A stretch of 45,128 nucleotides of DNA from an uncultured Clostridium sp. (GCA_900551615.1 URWN01000012.1:1-45128), one strand, 5' to 3'. Positions 1 through 9,110 are shown, numbered from the stretch's first letter. The notes: generated by a model from the letters alone, not told the origin. Made by a program: numbers and translations.

Positions 1-1
1 A

Positions 2-349
2 TCATTAATGAATGCATTAAATAATGGAAAAAGCTCAAAATACGTAACAGTATATTCACATGATTCATCAATTGATAAAGATGGAGCAAATATAGATACA
101 GCAAGTACAGCAAATTGGAAAGCAAATACAAAAATATATGGTGACGGAATACACGAAACATCGACAGCTGGAACAGAAAAAACATCATGGTACGGAGATT
201 ACTCTTACTTCCCAACTGCAATCTATCCTTTCAGTGTACGCGGAGGTTATTGTTGGGACACAGATGGAACTGGTTTATTCTATTTCACTCGTCATAATGG
301 CAGTAGCGAGTACGGCGGTAGCTTCCGCTCAGTGCTTGTCACTCAGTAG
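2..349 (+). CDS. C-terminal part of a secreted or surface protein with a C-type-lectin-like end (5' end outside window)
   Basis: The frame is open to the left edge, so this is the 3' end of a longer gene; the ATG at 8 need not be its start. The visible 115 residues are rich in Ser, Thr, Gly and Asn. They end in a pattern with RGG, then GLFYF, then SFRSVLV near the stop. That layout resembles the C-terminal core of formylglycine-enzyme or C-type-lectin folds used by surface proteins and by diversity-generating retroelement targets. The last ~110 bases use CGC, CGT, GGC, AGC and TAC codons and are clearly richer in GC than the surrounding DNA, where arginine is nearly always AGA. The fold call is inference from the pattern only. 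No reverse transcriptase or template repeat is visible in this window. Confidence 0.6.
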   Translation, partial: SLMNALNNGKSSKYVTVYSHDSSIDKDGANIDTASTANWKANTKIYGDGIHETSTAGTEKTSWYGDYSYFPTAIYPFSVRGGYCWDTDGTGLFYFTRHNGSSEYGGSFRSVLVTQ

Positions 350-474
350 TACACCAATATACAAAAAATAATAATCCATAGCAAAAAATTTGTAAAAATT
401 TTTAGAAATTTGTATACTTTTTGAAATTAATGTGATATTATCTATAAAAATACAAAAGAAAGTGAGGGAATATT

Positions 475-1011
475 ATGTTTGAAAAATTCTTAAAAAGATC
501 AAGTTGGACAGATATAGTAATCTCAATAATATTCGTAATATTTGGAGTACTATTAGTAGCAAAGCCAGAAGCAACAGTAGGAGCAATATCAGTTATATTA
601 GGAATCCTATTTATAGCAATGGGAGCACTAAAATTAATCGAATATTATACATCAGACACTAAAGAAGATTTATTACTAACAGTTGCATTAGTTGCTGTAA
701 TATTTGGTATTATTGTAATATTTGCATCTGATTCAGTACTAGCATTCTTTAGAGTGATTTTAGGAATATGGATTATTGTAACTGGTGTAATGGATTTACA
801 AACAATATTAATGTGGAAACAAGTAAAATCTCCATATTGGACTATAACTTTAATATTTACATTATTAATGATATTAGCAGGTATTGTAATTTTAATAAAC
901 CAAGAAATAGTTCTTACAGCAGTTGGAGTATTAATAATTGTTTATGGAATATTAGATATTGTTGACAGATTTATATTCATGAAAAAAATAAATGATTATA
1001 TGAAAGATTAA
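475..1011 (+). CDS. DUF308/HdeD-like integral membrane protein
   Basis: This 178-residue protein is made almost entirely of hydrophobic segments, about six, paired as short hairpins. Examples are a segment at residues 15-30 and a paired one at 33-54, with charged breaks such as the ESYYTSDTKED-type turn near residue 60. This is the layout of the DUF308/HdeD family, small inner-membrane proteins linked in some bacteria to acid or envelope stress; their biochemical role is not settled. The ribosome binding site is the GTGAGGG stretch 8-14 bases before the ATG. It appears monocistronic: a hairpin terminator follows at once. No strong promoter is obvious upstream, only a TATTAT at 436-441. Confidence 0.75.
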   Translation: MFEKFLKRSSWTDIVISIIFVIFGVLLVAKPEATVGAISVILGILFIAMGALKLIEYYTSDTKEDLLLTVALVAVIFGIIVIFASDSVLAFFRVILGIWIIVTGVMDLQTILMWKQVKSPYWTITLIFTLLMILAGIVILINQEIVLTAVGVLIIVYGILDIVDRFIFMKKINDYMKD

Positions 1012-1023
1012 TTTTAAATTTGA

Positions 1024-1054
1024 AGGAGTTTTCTTTTTAGAAAGCTCTTTTTTT
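1024..1054 (+). terminator. Rho-independent terminator after the DUF308 gene
   Basis: GAGTTTTC (1026-1033) pairs with GAAAGCTC (1040-1047), with one G-T wobble and a six-base loop. A run of seven T follows. Confidence 0.75.
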
Positions 1055-1162
1055 ACTTTAAAGTCCTTGCAAAAAGTGACAAAATATAATAAAATATAGC
1101 ATGTTAAAAGAAAAAATAATACAGAATTTTGGAAGCGCAAATTTGAAAGGTAGGAAGAATAA

Positions 1163-2578
1163 TTGAATACAGAAAATGAAATAAATAAGCAAAAAGAATA
1201 TATAGAAAAAGTAAAAAAAATAAATCAAAATAAAAACTTAAAATACAGTATACTAACAATGGGATGTCAACTAAACGAAAATGATTCAGAAAAACTATGT
1301 GGAATGCTAGAAAAAATGGGTTACACAAAAACGGAAAATCAAAAAGAAGCAGATTTAGCATTATTTAATACATGTTGCGTAAGAGAAAACGCAGAGGACA
1401 AGCTATTTGGTAAACTGGGAGAACTTAAAAAAATAAAAGAAGAACGTGGAACAATAATAGCAATTGGTGGATGCATGATGCAAGAAAAACACATAACAAA
1501 CAAAATAAAAGAGAGCTATCCATATACAGACATAATATTTGGAACACATACATTACACAAATTTCCAGAAGACTTATACAAAGTAATTGAAGAAAAGAAA
1601 AAATTAGAAGACATTTTAGATATAGATGGAAAAGTATATGAGGGCTTGCCAATCAAAAGAGATAGTAGTATAAAAGCATCTGTAACAATAATGAATGGAT
1701 GCAACAATTTTTGCAGTTATTGCATAGTTCCATATGTGCGTGGAAGAGAAAGAAGTAGAGAGCCTAGAGCAATAATTGAAGAAGTAAAAGAACTTGCAAA
1801 ACAAGGATATAAAGAAATTACATTACTAGGTCAAAATGTAAATTCATATTTAAGAGTAGAAAGAGAAAAAAATATTGAATTTGAAGAATATGAAGGTGTA
1901 AATTCATTTGCAACATTACTAAGAGCAGTAAACAAAATAGAAGGCATAGAAAGAATAAGATTTGTATCACCACATCCAAAGGATTTTACAGATGATGTAA
2001 TAAAAGCAATAGCTGATTGTGACAAAGTATGTAAATTAGTACATTTACCACTACAATCTGGAAATACAAAAGTATTAAAAGAAATGAATAGAAAATATAC
2101 TAAAGAGCAATACTTAAATTTAGTAGAAAAAATGAAAGCAGGAATACCAAACTTAACATTATCAACAGATATAATTGTAGGTTTTCCAGGTGAAACAGAT
2201 GAAGAATTTGAAGACACTTTAGATGTTGTAGAAAAGGTAAAATTCGAGCAAGTATATATGTTTATTTATTCAAGAAGAGTTGGAACACCAGGAGATAAAA
2301 TGGAAAATCAAGTTCCAGAAGAACAAAAACATCTAAGATTTGATAAATTAAAAGCTTTAGTTGAAAGTCAAATTGCAGAAAATAATCAAAAATATGTTGG
2401 AACTACACAAAAAGTTTTAGTTGAAGGTACTAGCAAAAATAATGAGAATATGCTTACTGGCAGAACTGATAGTAATAAAGTTGTTATTTTTGAGGGTGAC
2501 AAGTGTTTAATAGGAAGTATGATAGAACTTAAAATTGTTTCTGAACATATGTGGTATTTGAAAGGTGATTTAAAATAA
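1163..2578 (+). CDS. miaB: tRNA-2-methylthio-N6-dimethylallyladenosine synthase MiaB
   Basis: This radical-SAM methylthiotransferase adds the 2-methylthio group to i6A37 in tRNAs that read UNN codons. The N-terminal domain has three cysteines: MGCQLNEND near residue 33, TCCVRENAED near 70 and GGCMMQ near 107. They bind the auxiliary iron-sulphur cluster. The radical-SAM motif CNNFCSYC lies near residue 178 and gives the CxxxCxxC triad. A TRAM-like RNA-binding region ends the protein (VGTTQKVLVEG onward). The MGCQxNExDSE signature favours MiaB over the MtaB and RimO relatives. Translation starts at TTG (1163), with GGTAGGAAG as binding site just upstream. The stop codon overlaps the next start by one base, so the genes are coupled. 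Length, 471 residues, is normal for the family. Confidence 0.95.
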   Translation: MNTENEINKQKEYIEKVKKINQNKNLKYSILTMGCQLNENDSEKLCGMLEKMGYTKTENQKEADLALFNTCCVRENAEDKLFGKLGELKKIKEERGTIIAIGGCMMQEKHITNKIKESYPYTDIIFGTHTLHKFPEDLYKVIEEKKKLEDILDIDGKVYEGLPIKRDSSIKASVTIMNGCNNFCSYCIVPYVRGRERSREPRAIIEEVKELAKQGYKEITLLGQNVNSYLRVEREKNIEFEEYEGVNSFATLLRAVNKIEGIERIRFVSPHPKDFTDDVIKAIADCDKVCKLVHLPLQSGNTKVLKEMNRKYTKEQYLNLVEKMKAGIPNLTLSTDIIVGFPGETDEEFEDTLDVVEKVKFEQVYMFIYSRRVGTPGDKMENQVPEEQKHLRFDKLKALVESQIAENNQKYVGTTQKVLVEGTSKNNENMLTGRTDSNKVVIFEGDKCLIGSMIELKIVSEHMWYLKGDLK

Positions 2579-3105
2579 TGAAAGATAAAAAAGAAGTAAA
2601 ACCAAAACAATATAGTCATATAGATTATGAAGCATTGCTAATTTATATAATGAAAAAACATATATCTATGGATCAAGCAATAGAAGAATTAGACCTAAAT
2701 ATTGCAAGGGCAACTGTAACAAGAAATATAAATAAAATAAAAGCAGACAATAATGAAAATGCTGTAATAGACTTATATCAAAAGATTTATACCCATAAAA
2801 ATCAAAATAAAGTCTTACCAAAGTCTTTGCAAAGTCAAATAGATGAATTACCAGAATTAGAAGTAGTGAAAAAAGATGGATTAGAAGATTTATATAAAAA
2901 ATTGAGTTATATGAAAGAAATCGTAGAAATATGTAACGGAAATTTAGCAGAAGCAGCAAGAGTAATAAGTGCTGGAAAAACAATTTTAGGAAATATAAAA
3001 ATAACAAGGCAAGGATTAGGAAAAGATTTAAAACGATATGAAATAGTAAAAGAAGCATATGAACAACAACATAAAGAAAAAGAAAATGAAGGTCAATCAA
3101 AATAA
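2578..3105 (+). CDS. Unknown small protein between miaB and mutS, possible helix-turn-helix
   Basis: I do not recognise this 175-residue basic protein. Residues 15-55 (DYEALLIYIMKKHISMDQA followed by a second helix and the run ARATVTRNINKIK) look like a helix-turn-helix. The rest is predicted helical, with a Lys/Glu-rich tail. A second helix-turn-helix-like stretch, GNLAEAARVISAGKTILGNI, lies at about residues 121-140. Its ATG overlaps the miaB stop by one base, and mutS follows after 32 bases, so it is almost certainly co-transcribed with both. A regulator or a phage-type DNA-binding protein are both possible. Codon use matches the neighbours. Confidence 0.7.
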   Translation: MKDKKEVKPKQYSHIDYEALLIYIMKKHISMDQAIEELDLNIARATVTRNINKIKADNNENAVIDLYQKIYTHKNQNKVLPKSLQSQIDELPELEVVKKDGLEDLYKKLSYMKEIVEICNGNLAEAARVISAGKTILGNIKITRQGLGKDLKRYEIVKEAYEQQHKEKENEGQSK

Positions 3106-3137
3106 ATATATCAAAAAAATGAAAGGAAGTAATAAAT

Positions 3138-5750
3138 ATGGCAGAATTTTCACCAATGATGCAAAGATATCTTGAAACAAAAGAACAATACAAAGACTGC
3201 ATCCTATTTTACAGACTAGGAGACTTCTACGAAATGTTCTTTGATGATGCAGTAACAGCATCAAGGGAACTAGAGTTAACACTAACAGGAAAAGACTGTG
3301 GACAAGAAGAAAGAGCACCAATGTGTGGAATACCACATCATGCAGCAGAAATATACATATCAAGATTAATTGCAAAAGGCTACAAAGTTGCAATATGTGA
3401 GCAATTAGAAGATCCAAAAACTGCAAAAGGAATAGTAAAAAGAGGTGTTATTAGAGTGGTAACACCAGGAACAGTAGTTGACAGCAACATGTTAGAAGAA
3501 AGAAAAAACAATTTTATAATGTCAATTTTTAAATCTGGAATTTACTTTGGAATTAGTGTATGTGATATTTCAACAGGTGAATTTTATTCTGCAGAAATAA
3601 AGGATAACCAAAACTTTCCATTAGTTCTAGATGAAATTGCAAGATATATGCCATCAGAACTTGTAATAAACAGTATGATGTCTGGTTGCCAAGAGGAAAT
3701 GGATAAAATAAAAGAAAGATTTGACTCATATATTACAAGATTTAGTGACAAATTTTTCACAGATAATGCAGAAAAAATAAGATATAGATTTAATTTTGTT
3801 GATAGCAATCAAAAAGAAATAGCAAATATTGCAGACAAAAATCTAGCCGTATGTTCTATAAATGCATTAATTGAGTATATTGAGCAAACCCAAATGACAA
3901 CACTTGACCACATTAACAAAATAACAGTATATAATATTTCAAAATACATGTCACTTGATATAAATGCAAGAAGAAACCTTGAAATAACAGAAAAAATGAG
4001 AGATAAATCAAAAAAAGGAACACTTTTATGGGTACTTGATAAAACATCAACATCAATGGGAGGAAGAGCGTTAAGAAGATGGCTTAATGATCCACTTATA
4101 GATACTGCAGAAATTAATAGAAGACTTGAGTCTGTAAAAGAATTAAAAGATGATGTTATTTTAAGAGGGGACGTGATAGAAAATCTTAAAAAAGTATATG
4201 ACATTGAACGTCTTGCTGGAAAAATGGCTTATGGAAATGCAAATGCAAGAGACATGATTACATTGAAAAATTCATTATCAAAATTGCCAGACTTGAAAAA
4301 AGTTTTAGCAAATGTAAATTCTCCAATGTTAAAAGATTTATATGAAAATTTAGACGAATTGCAAGATATATACGAACTTGTTGATAAATCAATAGTAGAA
4401 GACCCACCAATGACAGTAAAAGATGGTGGAATTATCAAACTTGGGTATGATGAAGAAATAGACAAACTAAAAACTGCTACAACAGAAGGGAAAAATTGGA
4501 TTATTCAATTAGAAGCAGAAGAAAAAGAAAAGACAGGAATTAAAAATTTAAAAGTTGGATTTAACAAAGTATTTGGATATTTTATAGAAGTTACAAAATC
4601 AAATCTGGACCAAGTACCAGAAAGATACATTAGAAAACAAACTTTAACAAATGCTGAAAGATATATAACAGAAGACTTGAAAAACCTAGAAAATCAAATA
4701 CTTGGAGCAGAAGAAAAAGTTGTAAATCTAGAATATAATGCATTTGTACAAATAAGAGATGAAATTGCTAGAAACGTAAAAAGACTACAAAAATCAGCAA
4801 ATATTGTATCAACATTAGATGTACTTACATCATTTGCAACAGTAGCAGAAGACTTAAATTATTGCAAACCAAAAGTAGATAATTCAGGAGTTTTAGACAT
4901 TAAAGGTGGAAGACATCCAGTAATAGACAAAATGCTTGGAACAGGTGTATTTGTTGAAAATGATACATATTTAGACAAAGAAGAAAATAGATTATCAATT
5001 ATAACAGGACCTAACATGGCCGGTAAATCTACATATATGAGACAAGTTGCCCTAATTACATTAATGGCACAAGTTGGCTCATTTGTACCAGCATCAGAAG
5101 CACATATAGGAGTAGTAGACAAAATTTTTACAAGAGTCGGAGCATCAGATGACTTAAGTATGGGACAAAGTACATTTATGGTAGAAATGATGGAAGTTGC
5201 AACAATACTAAAGGAGGCAACTCAAAATAGTTTAGTAATATTAGACGAAATAGGAAGAGGAACATCAACATATGACGGACTTTCAATTGCTTGGGCTGTT
5301 GCAGAATATATAGCAGACAAAGAAAAATGTGGAGCTAAAACATTATTTGCAACACATTACCACGAATTAACAGAACTAGAAGAAAAACTTGAAGGTGTAA
5401 AAAATTACAATATAGCAGTTAAAGAAAAAGGCGAAGATATAATCTTTTTAAGAAAAATCTTGAGAGGTGGAACAGATGAAAGTTATGGTATTCATGTTGC
5501 ACGTTTAGCAGGAGTACCAAAGGTTGTAACTCAAAAAGCTGATGAAATTTTAAGAGGACTTGAAAGAAAAAATATCTTAACTGGTAAAAAACAAGAAAAA
5601 GAAAGTAAAAAGGCTGTTGAGGGACAATTTGATATGTTTAATTATAAGTTGGCAGAAATTGCCCACGAGATAGATAAGGTTAATTTAAATGAGTTAACTC
5701 CAATTGATGCTTTAAATACTTTGGTTAGAATAAAAGAAAAAATGAAATAG
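3138..5750 (+). CDS. mutS: DNA mismatch repair protein MutS
   Basis: This is the mismatch-recognition ATPase of methyl-independent mismatch repair. The N-terminal clamp carries the mismatch-probing Phe-x-Glu element in RLGDFYEMFFDDA (about residue 33). The connector, lever and clamp domains follow. The ATPase has Walker A GPNMAGKST (about residue 630) and Walker B LVILDEIGRGTSTYDG (about 700), then the ATHYHEL motif. The C-terminal ~60 residues include a typical helix-turn-helix dimerisation end. Length, 870 residues, is normal. The GAAAGGAAG binding site sits 9 bases before the ATG. No mutL is visible in this window, although the two genes are often adjacent in Bacillota. Confidence 0.97.
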   Translation: MAEFSPMMQRYLETKEQYKDCILFYRLGDFYEMFFDDAVTASRELELTLTGKDCGQEERAPMCGIPHHAAEIYISRLIAKGYKVAICEQLEDPKTAKGIVKRGVIRVVTPGTVVDSNMLEERKNNFIMSIFKSGIYFGISVCDISTGEFYSAEIKDNQNFPLVLDEIARYMPSELVINSMMSGCQEEMDKIKERFDSYITRFSDKFFTDNAEKIRYRFNFVDSNQKEIANIADKNLAVCSINALIEYIEQTQMTTLDHINKITVYNISKYMSLDINARRNLEITEKMRDKSKKGTLLWVLDKTSTSMGGRALRRWLNDPLIDTAEINRRLESVKELKDDVILRGDVIENLKKVYDIERLAGKMAYGNANARDMITLKNSLSKLPDLKKVLANVNSPMLKDLYENLDELQDIYELVDKSIVEDPPMTVKDGGIIKLGYDEEIDKLKTATTEGKNWIIQLEAEEKEKTGIKNLKVGFNKVFGYFIEVTKSNLDQVPERYIRKQTLTNAERYITEDLKNLENQILGAEEKVVNLEYNAFVQIRDEIARNVKRLQKSANIVSTLDVLTSFATVAEDLNYCKPKVDNSGVLDIKGGRHPVIDKMLGTGVFVENDTYLDKEENRLSIITGPNMAGKSTYMRQVALITLMAQVGSFVPASEAHIGVVDKIFTRVGASDDLSMGQSTFMVEMMEVATILKEATQNSLVILDEIGRGTSTYDGLSIAWAVAEYIADKEKCGAKTLFATHYHELTELEEKLEGVKNYNIAVKEKGEDIIFLRKILRGGTDESYGIHVARLAGVPKVVTQKADEILRGLERKNILTGKKQEKESKKAVEGQFDMFNYKLAEIAHEIDKVNLNELTPIDALNTLVRIKEKMK

Positions 5751-5780
5751 AGGGCTGGAATACCAGCTCTCTAATGTTTT
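5749..5780 (+). terminator. Probable terminator after mutS
   Basis: AGAGGGCTGG (5749-5758) pairs with CCAGCTCTCT (5763-5772) around a four-base loop, with one wobble. The stem starts inside the mutS stop codon. The T-run is short and displaced by three bases. Confidence 0.6.
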
Positions 5781-5808
5781 TAAAGCTTTAGATATGATTT
5801 TAGATGTG

Positions 5809-7143
5809 TCAGATTTCAATATTTCTTAGATGTGAGACTATATTGCAAACTGCATCAATGTGAAATTGCATTACGCTAATAGAATTAGAATACATAGGAT
5901 AATGTTTTATACCATATTCACATAAATTGATGATGTAGTTTTTCCATTCAGATAGATAATCATAAACATCATCAGGTGAACAATCTAATAAAGAAGTACA
6001 AGTATGAGCTCGATTTGACAAACGCAGCAACAAGACCTCAGGAGATTCTTGCAATGATGCATAATATACATTGAGAGGATAATGTTCACTGTTAGCAAGT
6101 AGCCTTATATAATCCAAAATTTTTGGATTTAAATGGTATTTTGTTACAATTTCATATCCATTATACTCCAAGTGACATTTTTTAATTATCTCATGCAACA
6201 AAGCAGCAGCAATAATTTCGTCATCATCGATTTTTAATGCTATTAAATAAGAAGCCACTCGCAGAGGATGGATTATGAAAGGATCTCCGCTTTTTCGTGT
6301 ATATCCATCATAGTACTTTCTTGCAAGTGCTAAGGCTTTCGATGTATTTGACATCTTATGTGCAACAGCAAAACCACTTATAAAATAAAATGGCTTTTCA
6401 TAAAGGTACGGAGCCAATACATCATTAAGATTTAATACAGCTGCAACAGTTTCAGTTATTGCAACAATTAAATACTTCATAATTGTAAGTATCCGTGAGA
6501 AGTAAGGAAAATCTTGTTTCGTCTGAGAAATCAAAGGATAAAAATACTTTACAATTTCTCTAACATATTTCTCCATCCTATGAGTATTAAAAGAATCAAT
6601 TGTAGAACAATTACTTAATCGATCAGCAATTTTCATAATTGATGTCTGCCAATACTCGGCAATTTTTTTATAATACCCTTCATTTGAAAAAGCCGGGTCA
6701 GATTTATCTTTTGTCAAAATCTTTACAAAAAATAAAACCTCATGGTCAAGATGCATTTGTATGAACTCATTTCCACCCTCTGGTAAGCTTCCCTTACAAT
6801 CTTCCAAAGTGTCATGCAGCAACATCGCTGAAAGCAAGATATCTAAATCTTTATGTGCTAACTCTTTGGCAAGTTGACGATTATCATGAGAAATTTCCAA
6901 ATTTATATCCAAAATTGGGCTCCAAATCTCTAATAAAATTAGATAATTAGCTGCCTCCAATGGATGAATAATATATGGAGCTCCGCCATCTCGGAATTGA
7001 CCATCATGTAGACGTATTGCCAAGTCTATTGAAATTTTAGTATTCCGCAAATTATGCTTATTAGCATAGCTAAGTACATTTTCATAATACTTAGTAGTTT
7101 TTGAAGAAATAGTCCCATCTTTGTTTTTGAATTCTGGAATCAT
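5809..7143 (-). CDS. Tandem HD-domain protein related to the RelA/SpoT hydrolase domain
   Basis: The protein has two halves of similar design. Half one has the run HDGQFRDGGAPYIIHPLEAA (about residues 46-65), then LLSAMLLHDTLEDC. Half two has YDGYTRKSGDPFIIHPLRVA (about 280-299), then AAALLHEIIKKCH. Both match the RelA/SpoT-type HD hydrolase layout (HPL, then LLHD). No synthetase or TGS domain is present. In the second copy the HD pair reads HE, so that copy may be inactive. The start is ATG at 7143: AAAGGAGG lies six bases before it, whereas the ATG at 7161 has no binding site. Codon use differs from the neighbours, with CGA, CGT and two CGG arginines (6493-6495, 7045-7047), suggesting transfer. 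It could be an alarmone or nucleotide hydrolase; the substrate is unknown. Confidence 0.75.
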   Translation of the reverse strand: MIPEFKNKDGTISSKTTKYYENVLSYANKHNLRNTKISIDLAIRLHDGQFRDGGAPYIIHPLEAANYLILLEIWSPILDINLEISHDNRQLAKELAHKDLDILLSAMLLHDTLEDCKGSLPEGGNEFIQMHLDHEVLFFVKILTKDKSDPAFSNEGYYKKIAEYWQTSIMKIADRLSNCSTIDSFNTHRMEKYVREIVKYFYPLISQTKQDFPYFSRILTIMKYLIVAITETVAAVLNLNDVLAPYLYEKPFYFISGFAVAHKMSNTSKALALARKYYDGYTRKSGDPFIIHPLRVASYLIALKIDDDEIIAAALLHEIIKKCHLEYNGYEIVTKYHLNPKILDYIRLLANSEHYPLNVYYASLQESPEVLLLRLSNRAHTCTSLLDCSPDDVYDYLSEWKNYIINLCEYGIKHYPMYSNSISVMQFHIDAVCNIVSHLRNIEI

Positions 7144-7189
7144 AAAAGCCTCCTTTTTCATGCATAATGTTAATATTTTACATACTGAT

Positions 7190-7218
7190 ATTGTAACAAA
7201 ATTTTATGTAAAAGTCAA
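7190..7218 (-). promoter_or_regulatory. Sigma-A type promoter of the HD-domain gene
   Basis: On the minus strand, TTGACT (7213-7218) and TACAAT (7190-7195) are separated by 17 bases. The transcript would run into the gene starting at 7143. Confidence 0.7.
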
Positions 7219-7246
7219 TTTTTGTAGAAAAATGAAAAAATTAATT

Positions 7247-8096
7247 TTAATCTGCAATTAAAGGCAATCTAGGGCTTCCAAATTTAAATTCCATTTTATT
7301 TAAAGCAGCCTTAACTGGGATAGGATTAACTTTAGAAAACAAATCATTTATTAAAGGAATAGATTCTAGTTGCATATTTTTTGATTTTTCAATATTTCCA
7401 TTAAAAAAATTCCAAATCATATCATGAGTAAATCTAGGTTTAATATTTGATAAAACAGAAATAACACCCAAACCACCCAAAGAGCAAATAGGGATAGCCT
7501 GATCATCATTGCCAGAATAAATATGTAAATTATCACCACACAAGCTAGCTATTTTAGCCACTTGTGAGATATCACCGACTAGCTTCTTTTATAGCAACAA
7601 TATTATCGATTTTTGATAGTTCCAGGCAAGTTTCTGGTTCAATATTCATACCTGTTCTACTAGGTACATTATATAAAATAATGGGAATGTCAATATTTTC
7701 TGCAATTGCACTATAATGAGCAACCAAACCTGTTTGAGTTGTTTTGTTGTAATAAGGTGTAACAACTAAAACACCATCAACTCCTAAAGATTCAGCAATT
7801 TTAGACATTTCAATTGCTTCTTTTGTATTATTTGAGCCAGTACCAGCAATTACTGGGATTTTTCTTGTAGAAGATTCATTTTTATGTGTAACTTCAACAG
7901 CACATTTTATAATCTCAATTTTTTCATCTTTAGTCATTGTTGAACTTTCACCGGTTGTGCCACAAACAACTAAAGCATCAATATCATTATCAATTTGAAA
8001 TTGTAAAAATTTTTTAAATTCTTCTAAATTTATACCATTATCCGTAAATGGAGTTGGAATCGCAGAAGCAGCACCTTTGAATAATATTTTTTTCAT
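7247..8096 (-). CDS. dapA: 4-hydroxy-tetrahydrodipicolinate synthase DapA, one extra base in mid-gene and short C-terminus
   Basis: DapA condenses pyruvate with aspartate semialdehyde on the route to diaminopimelate and lysine. Visible motifs are AIPTPFTDNG at the N-terminus, CGTTGESSTM (about residue 45), the tyrosine motif YYNKTTQTG (about 137), YNVPSRTG, and the Schiff-base lysine in VAIKEAS. Just after that lysine the frame breaks: on the coding strand it reads AGT, C, GGT. The extra base is plus-strand G 7577. Without it the protein reads IKEASGDISQVAKIA, the family consensus. The second half then runs to PIPVKAALN and GSPRLPLIAD. The end is about 17 residues shorter than usual, so the last helix is missing. 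AAAGGAGG precedes the ATG. It is either a decaying gene, a sequence error, or a recoded gene (see findings). Confidence 0.85.
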
Positions 8097-8404
8097 GCTA
8101 AATTTCCTCCTTTAAAACAATATATGTTTCAATTTACAAATTATAAATAAAAAATATAAAAATAAAATATTTAAAATAAAACTTGAAATATAAAAAAGAT
8201 GTCGAATTTTGCGATGAAAAGATGTTGCAAAGTATAGAATTATATGGTATTATTTTAGTACTTTAAAAATCAACTTATTATAAATTTTATTCAAAATATT
8301 AATTCAAAAGTTTCAATTTCTTGAAACAAAAATTCAAAAAATGTACAAAAAATAAGTAGAGAGAAAGGAAGTGAACAAAACAAAAATTTACTATAGAATA
8401 AATA

Positions 8405-8433
8405 TTGACAAAAATAAATAGGAATATTATAAT
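8405..8433 (+). promoter_or_regulatory. Consensus sigma-A promoter for the coiled-coil repeat gene
   Basis: TTGACA (8405-8410), 17 bases, then TATAAT (8428-8433), a perfect match at both elements. The 300 bases to its left (8100-8404) are AT-rich and I see no gene or structure there. Confidence 0.85.
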
Positions 8434-8487
8434 ATTAATAACAAAATAAGTTGGAGAAAAAACATAAAACTATAAGGAGGATTGCAA

Positions 8488-9042
8488 ATGGATACAGAAT
8501 TAAAAGAAATATTGATTGATTTAAAACAAGGACAAGATGAATTATTTCAAAATGTAAAAGATTTAAAACAAGGACAAGATGAATTATTTCAAAATGTAAA
8601 AGATTTGAAACAAGGACAAGATGAATTATTTCAAAATGTAAAAGGTTTGAAACAAGGACAAGATAAATTATTTCAAAATGTAAAAGATTTGAAACAAGGA
8701 CAAGATAAATTATACAAAGGTCAAGAAGAATTATTCAAAGGACAAAATAAGTTATCTAAAGACGTAAAAGGATTAAAACAAGGACAATATGAGCTATTTA
8801 AAGTGCAAAAAGAATTAATAAAAGAAGTACAAGGATTAAGACAGGGACAAGATTCATTACATAAAGGACAAGAAGCTTTATTTAAAGGACAAGAATCACT
8901 ATTAAAAAGTCAAGAAACAATATTAAAAGAACACAAAGATAAGTTCGAAAATGACGAAAAAAGAATCGAAAATTGTGAAAGTGAACTAAGTAACCATAGT
9001 AATAAACTCTACTATTTAAATTCAAAGGTCCATGCATATTAA
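8488..9042 (+). CDS. Coiled-coil repeat protein, function unknown
   Basis: The 184-residue protein has no signal peptide or membrane segment. After 11 residues come five 14-residue repeats with the pattern LKQGQDELFQNVKD. These shade into 7-residue units such as LFKGQES, LLKSQET and ILKEHKD, so the whole chain fits a continuous heptad coiled coil with leucine or phenylalanine at the core positions. The tail, about 45 residues, is acidic and polar. The start is ATG 8488, with AAGGAGG seven bases before it; the TTG at 8482 is only one base from the binding site. It has its own consensus promoter and a terminator, so it is expressed alone. I do not recognise a family with known function. Confidence 0.7.
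   Translation: MDTELKEILIDLKQGQDELFQNVKDLKQGQDELFQNVKDLKQGQDELFQNVKGLKQGQDKLFQNVKDLKQGQDKLYKGQEELFKGQNKLSKDVKGLKQGQYELFKVQKELIKEVQGLRQGQDSLHKGQEALFKGQESLLKSQETILKEHKDKFENDEKRIENCESELSNHSNKLYYLNSKVHAY
8521..8730 (+). repeat. Five tandem 42-base repeats inside the coiled-coil gene
   Basis: Units begin at 8521, 8563, 8605, 8647 and 8689. The first two are almost identical at DNA level, the later ones diverge. Near identity suggests recent expansion by slippage or unequal recombination, so copy number may vary between strains. Confidence 0.9.
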
Positions 9043-9076
9043 GTTTTAATTTTATATAAAAAATACATAACATTTT

Positions 9077-9110
9077 TAAGAACTTGTTCATCAAAGCCAG
9101 TTCTTAATTT
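9077..9110 (+). terminator. Probable terminator after the coiled-coil gene
   Basis: TAAGAACT (9077-9084) and AGTTCTTA (9099-9106) pair perfectly around a 14-base loop. The T-rich tail is ATTTCTTTT. Confidence 0.55.

Noticed and set aside
7144..7161. ATG 7161 as start of the HD-domain gene
   Set aside because: No binding site before it, and AAAGGAGG lies between it and ATG 7143.
8097..8404. Possible riboswitch before dapA
   Set aside because: I see no lysine-riboswitch or T-box motifs in this AT-rich stretch; only the dapA ribosome site is clear.
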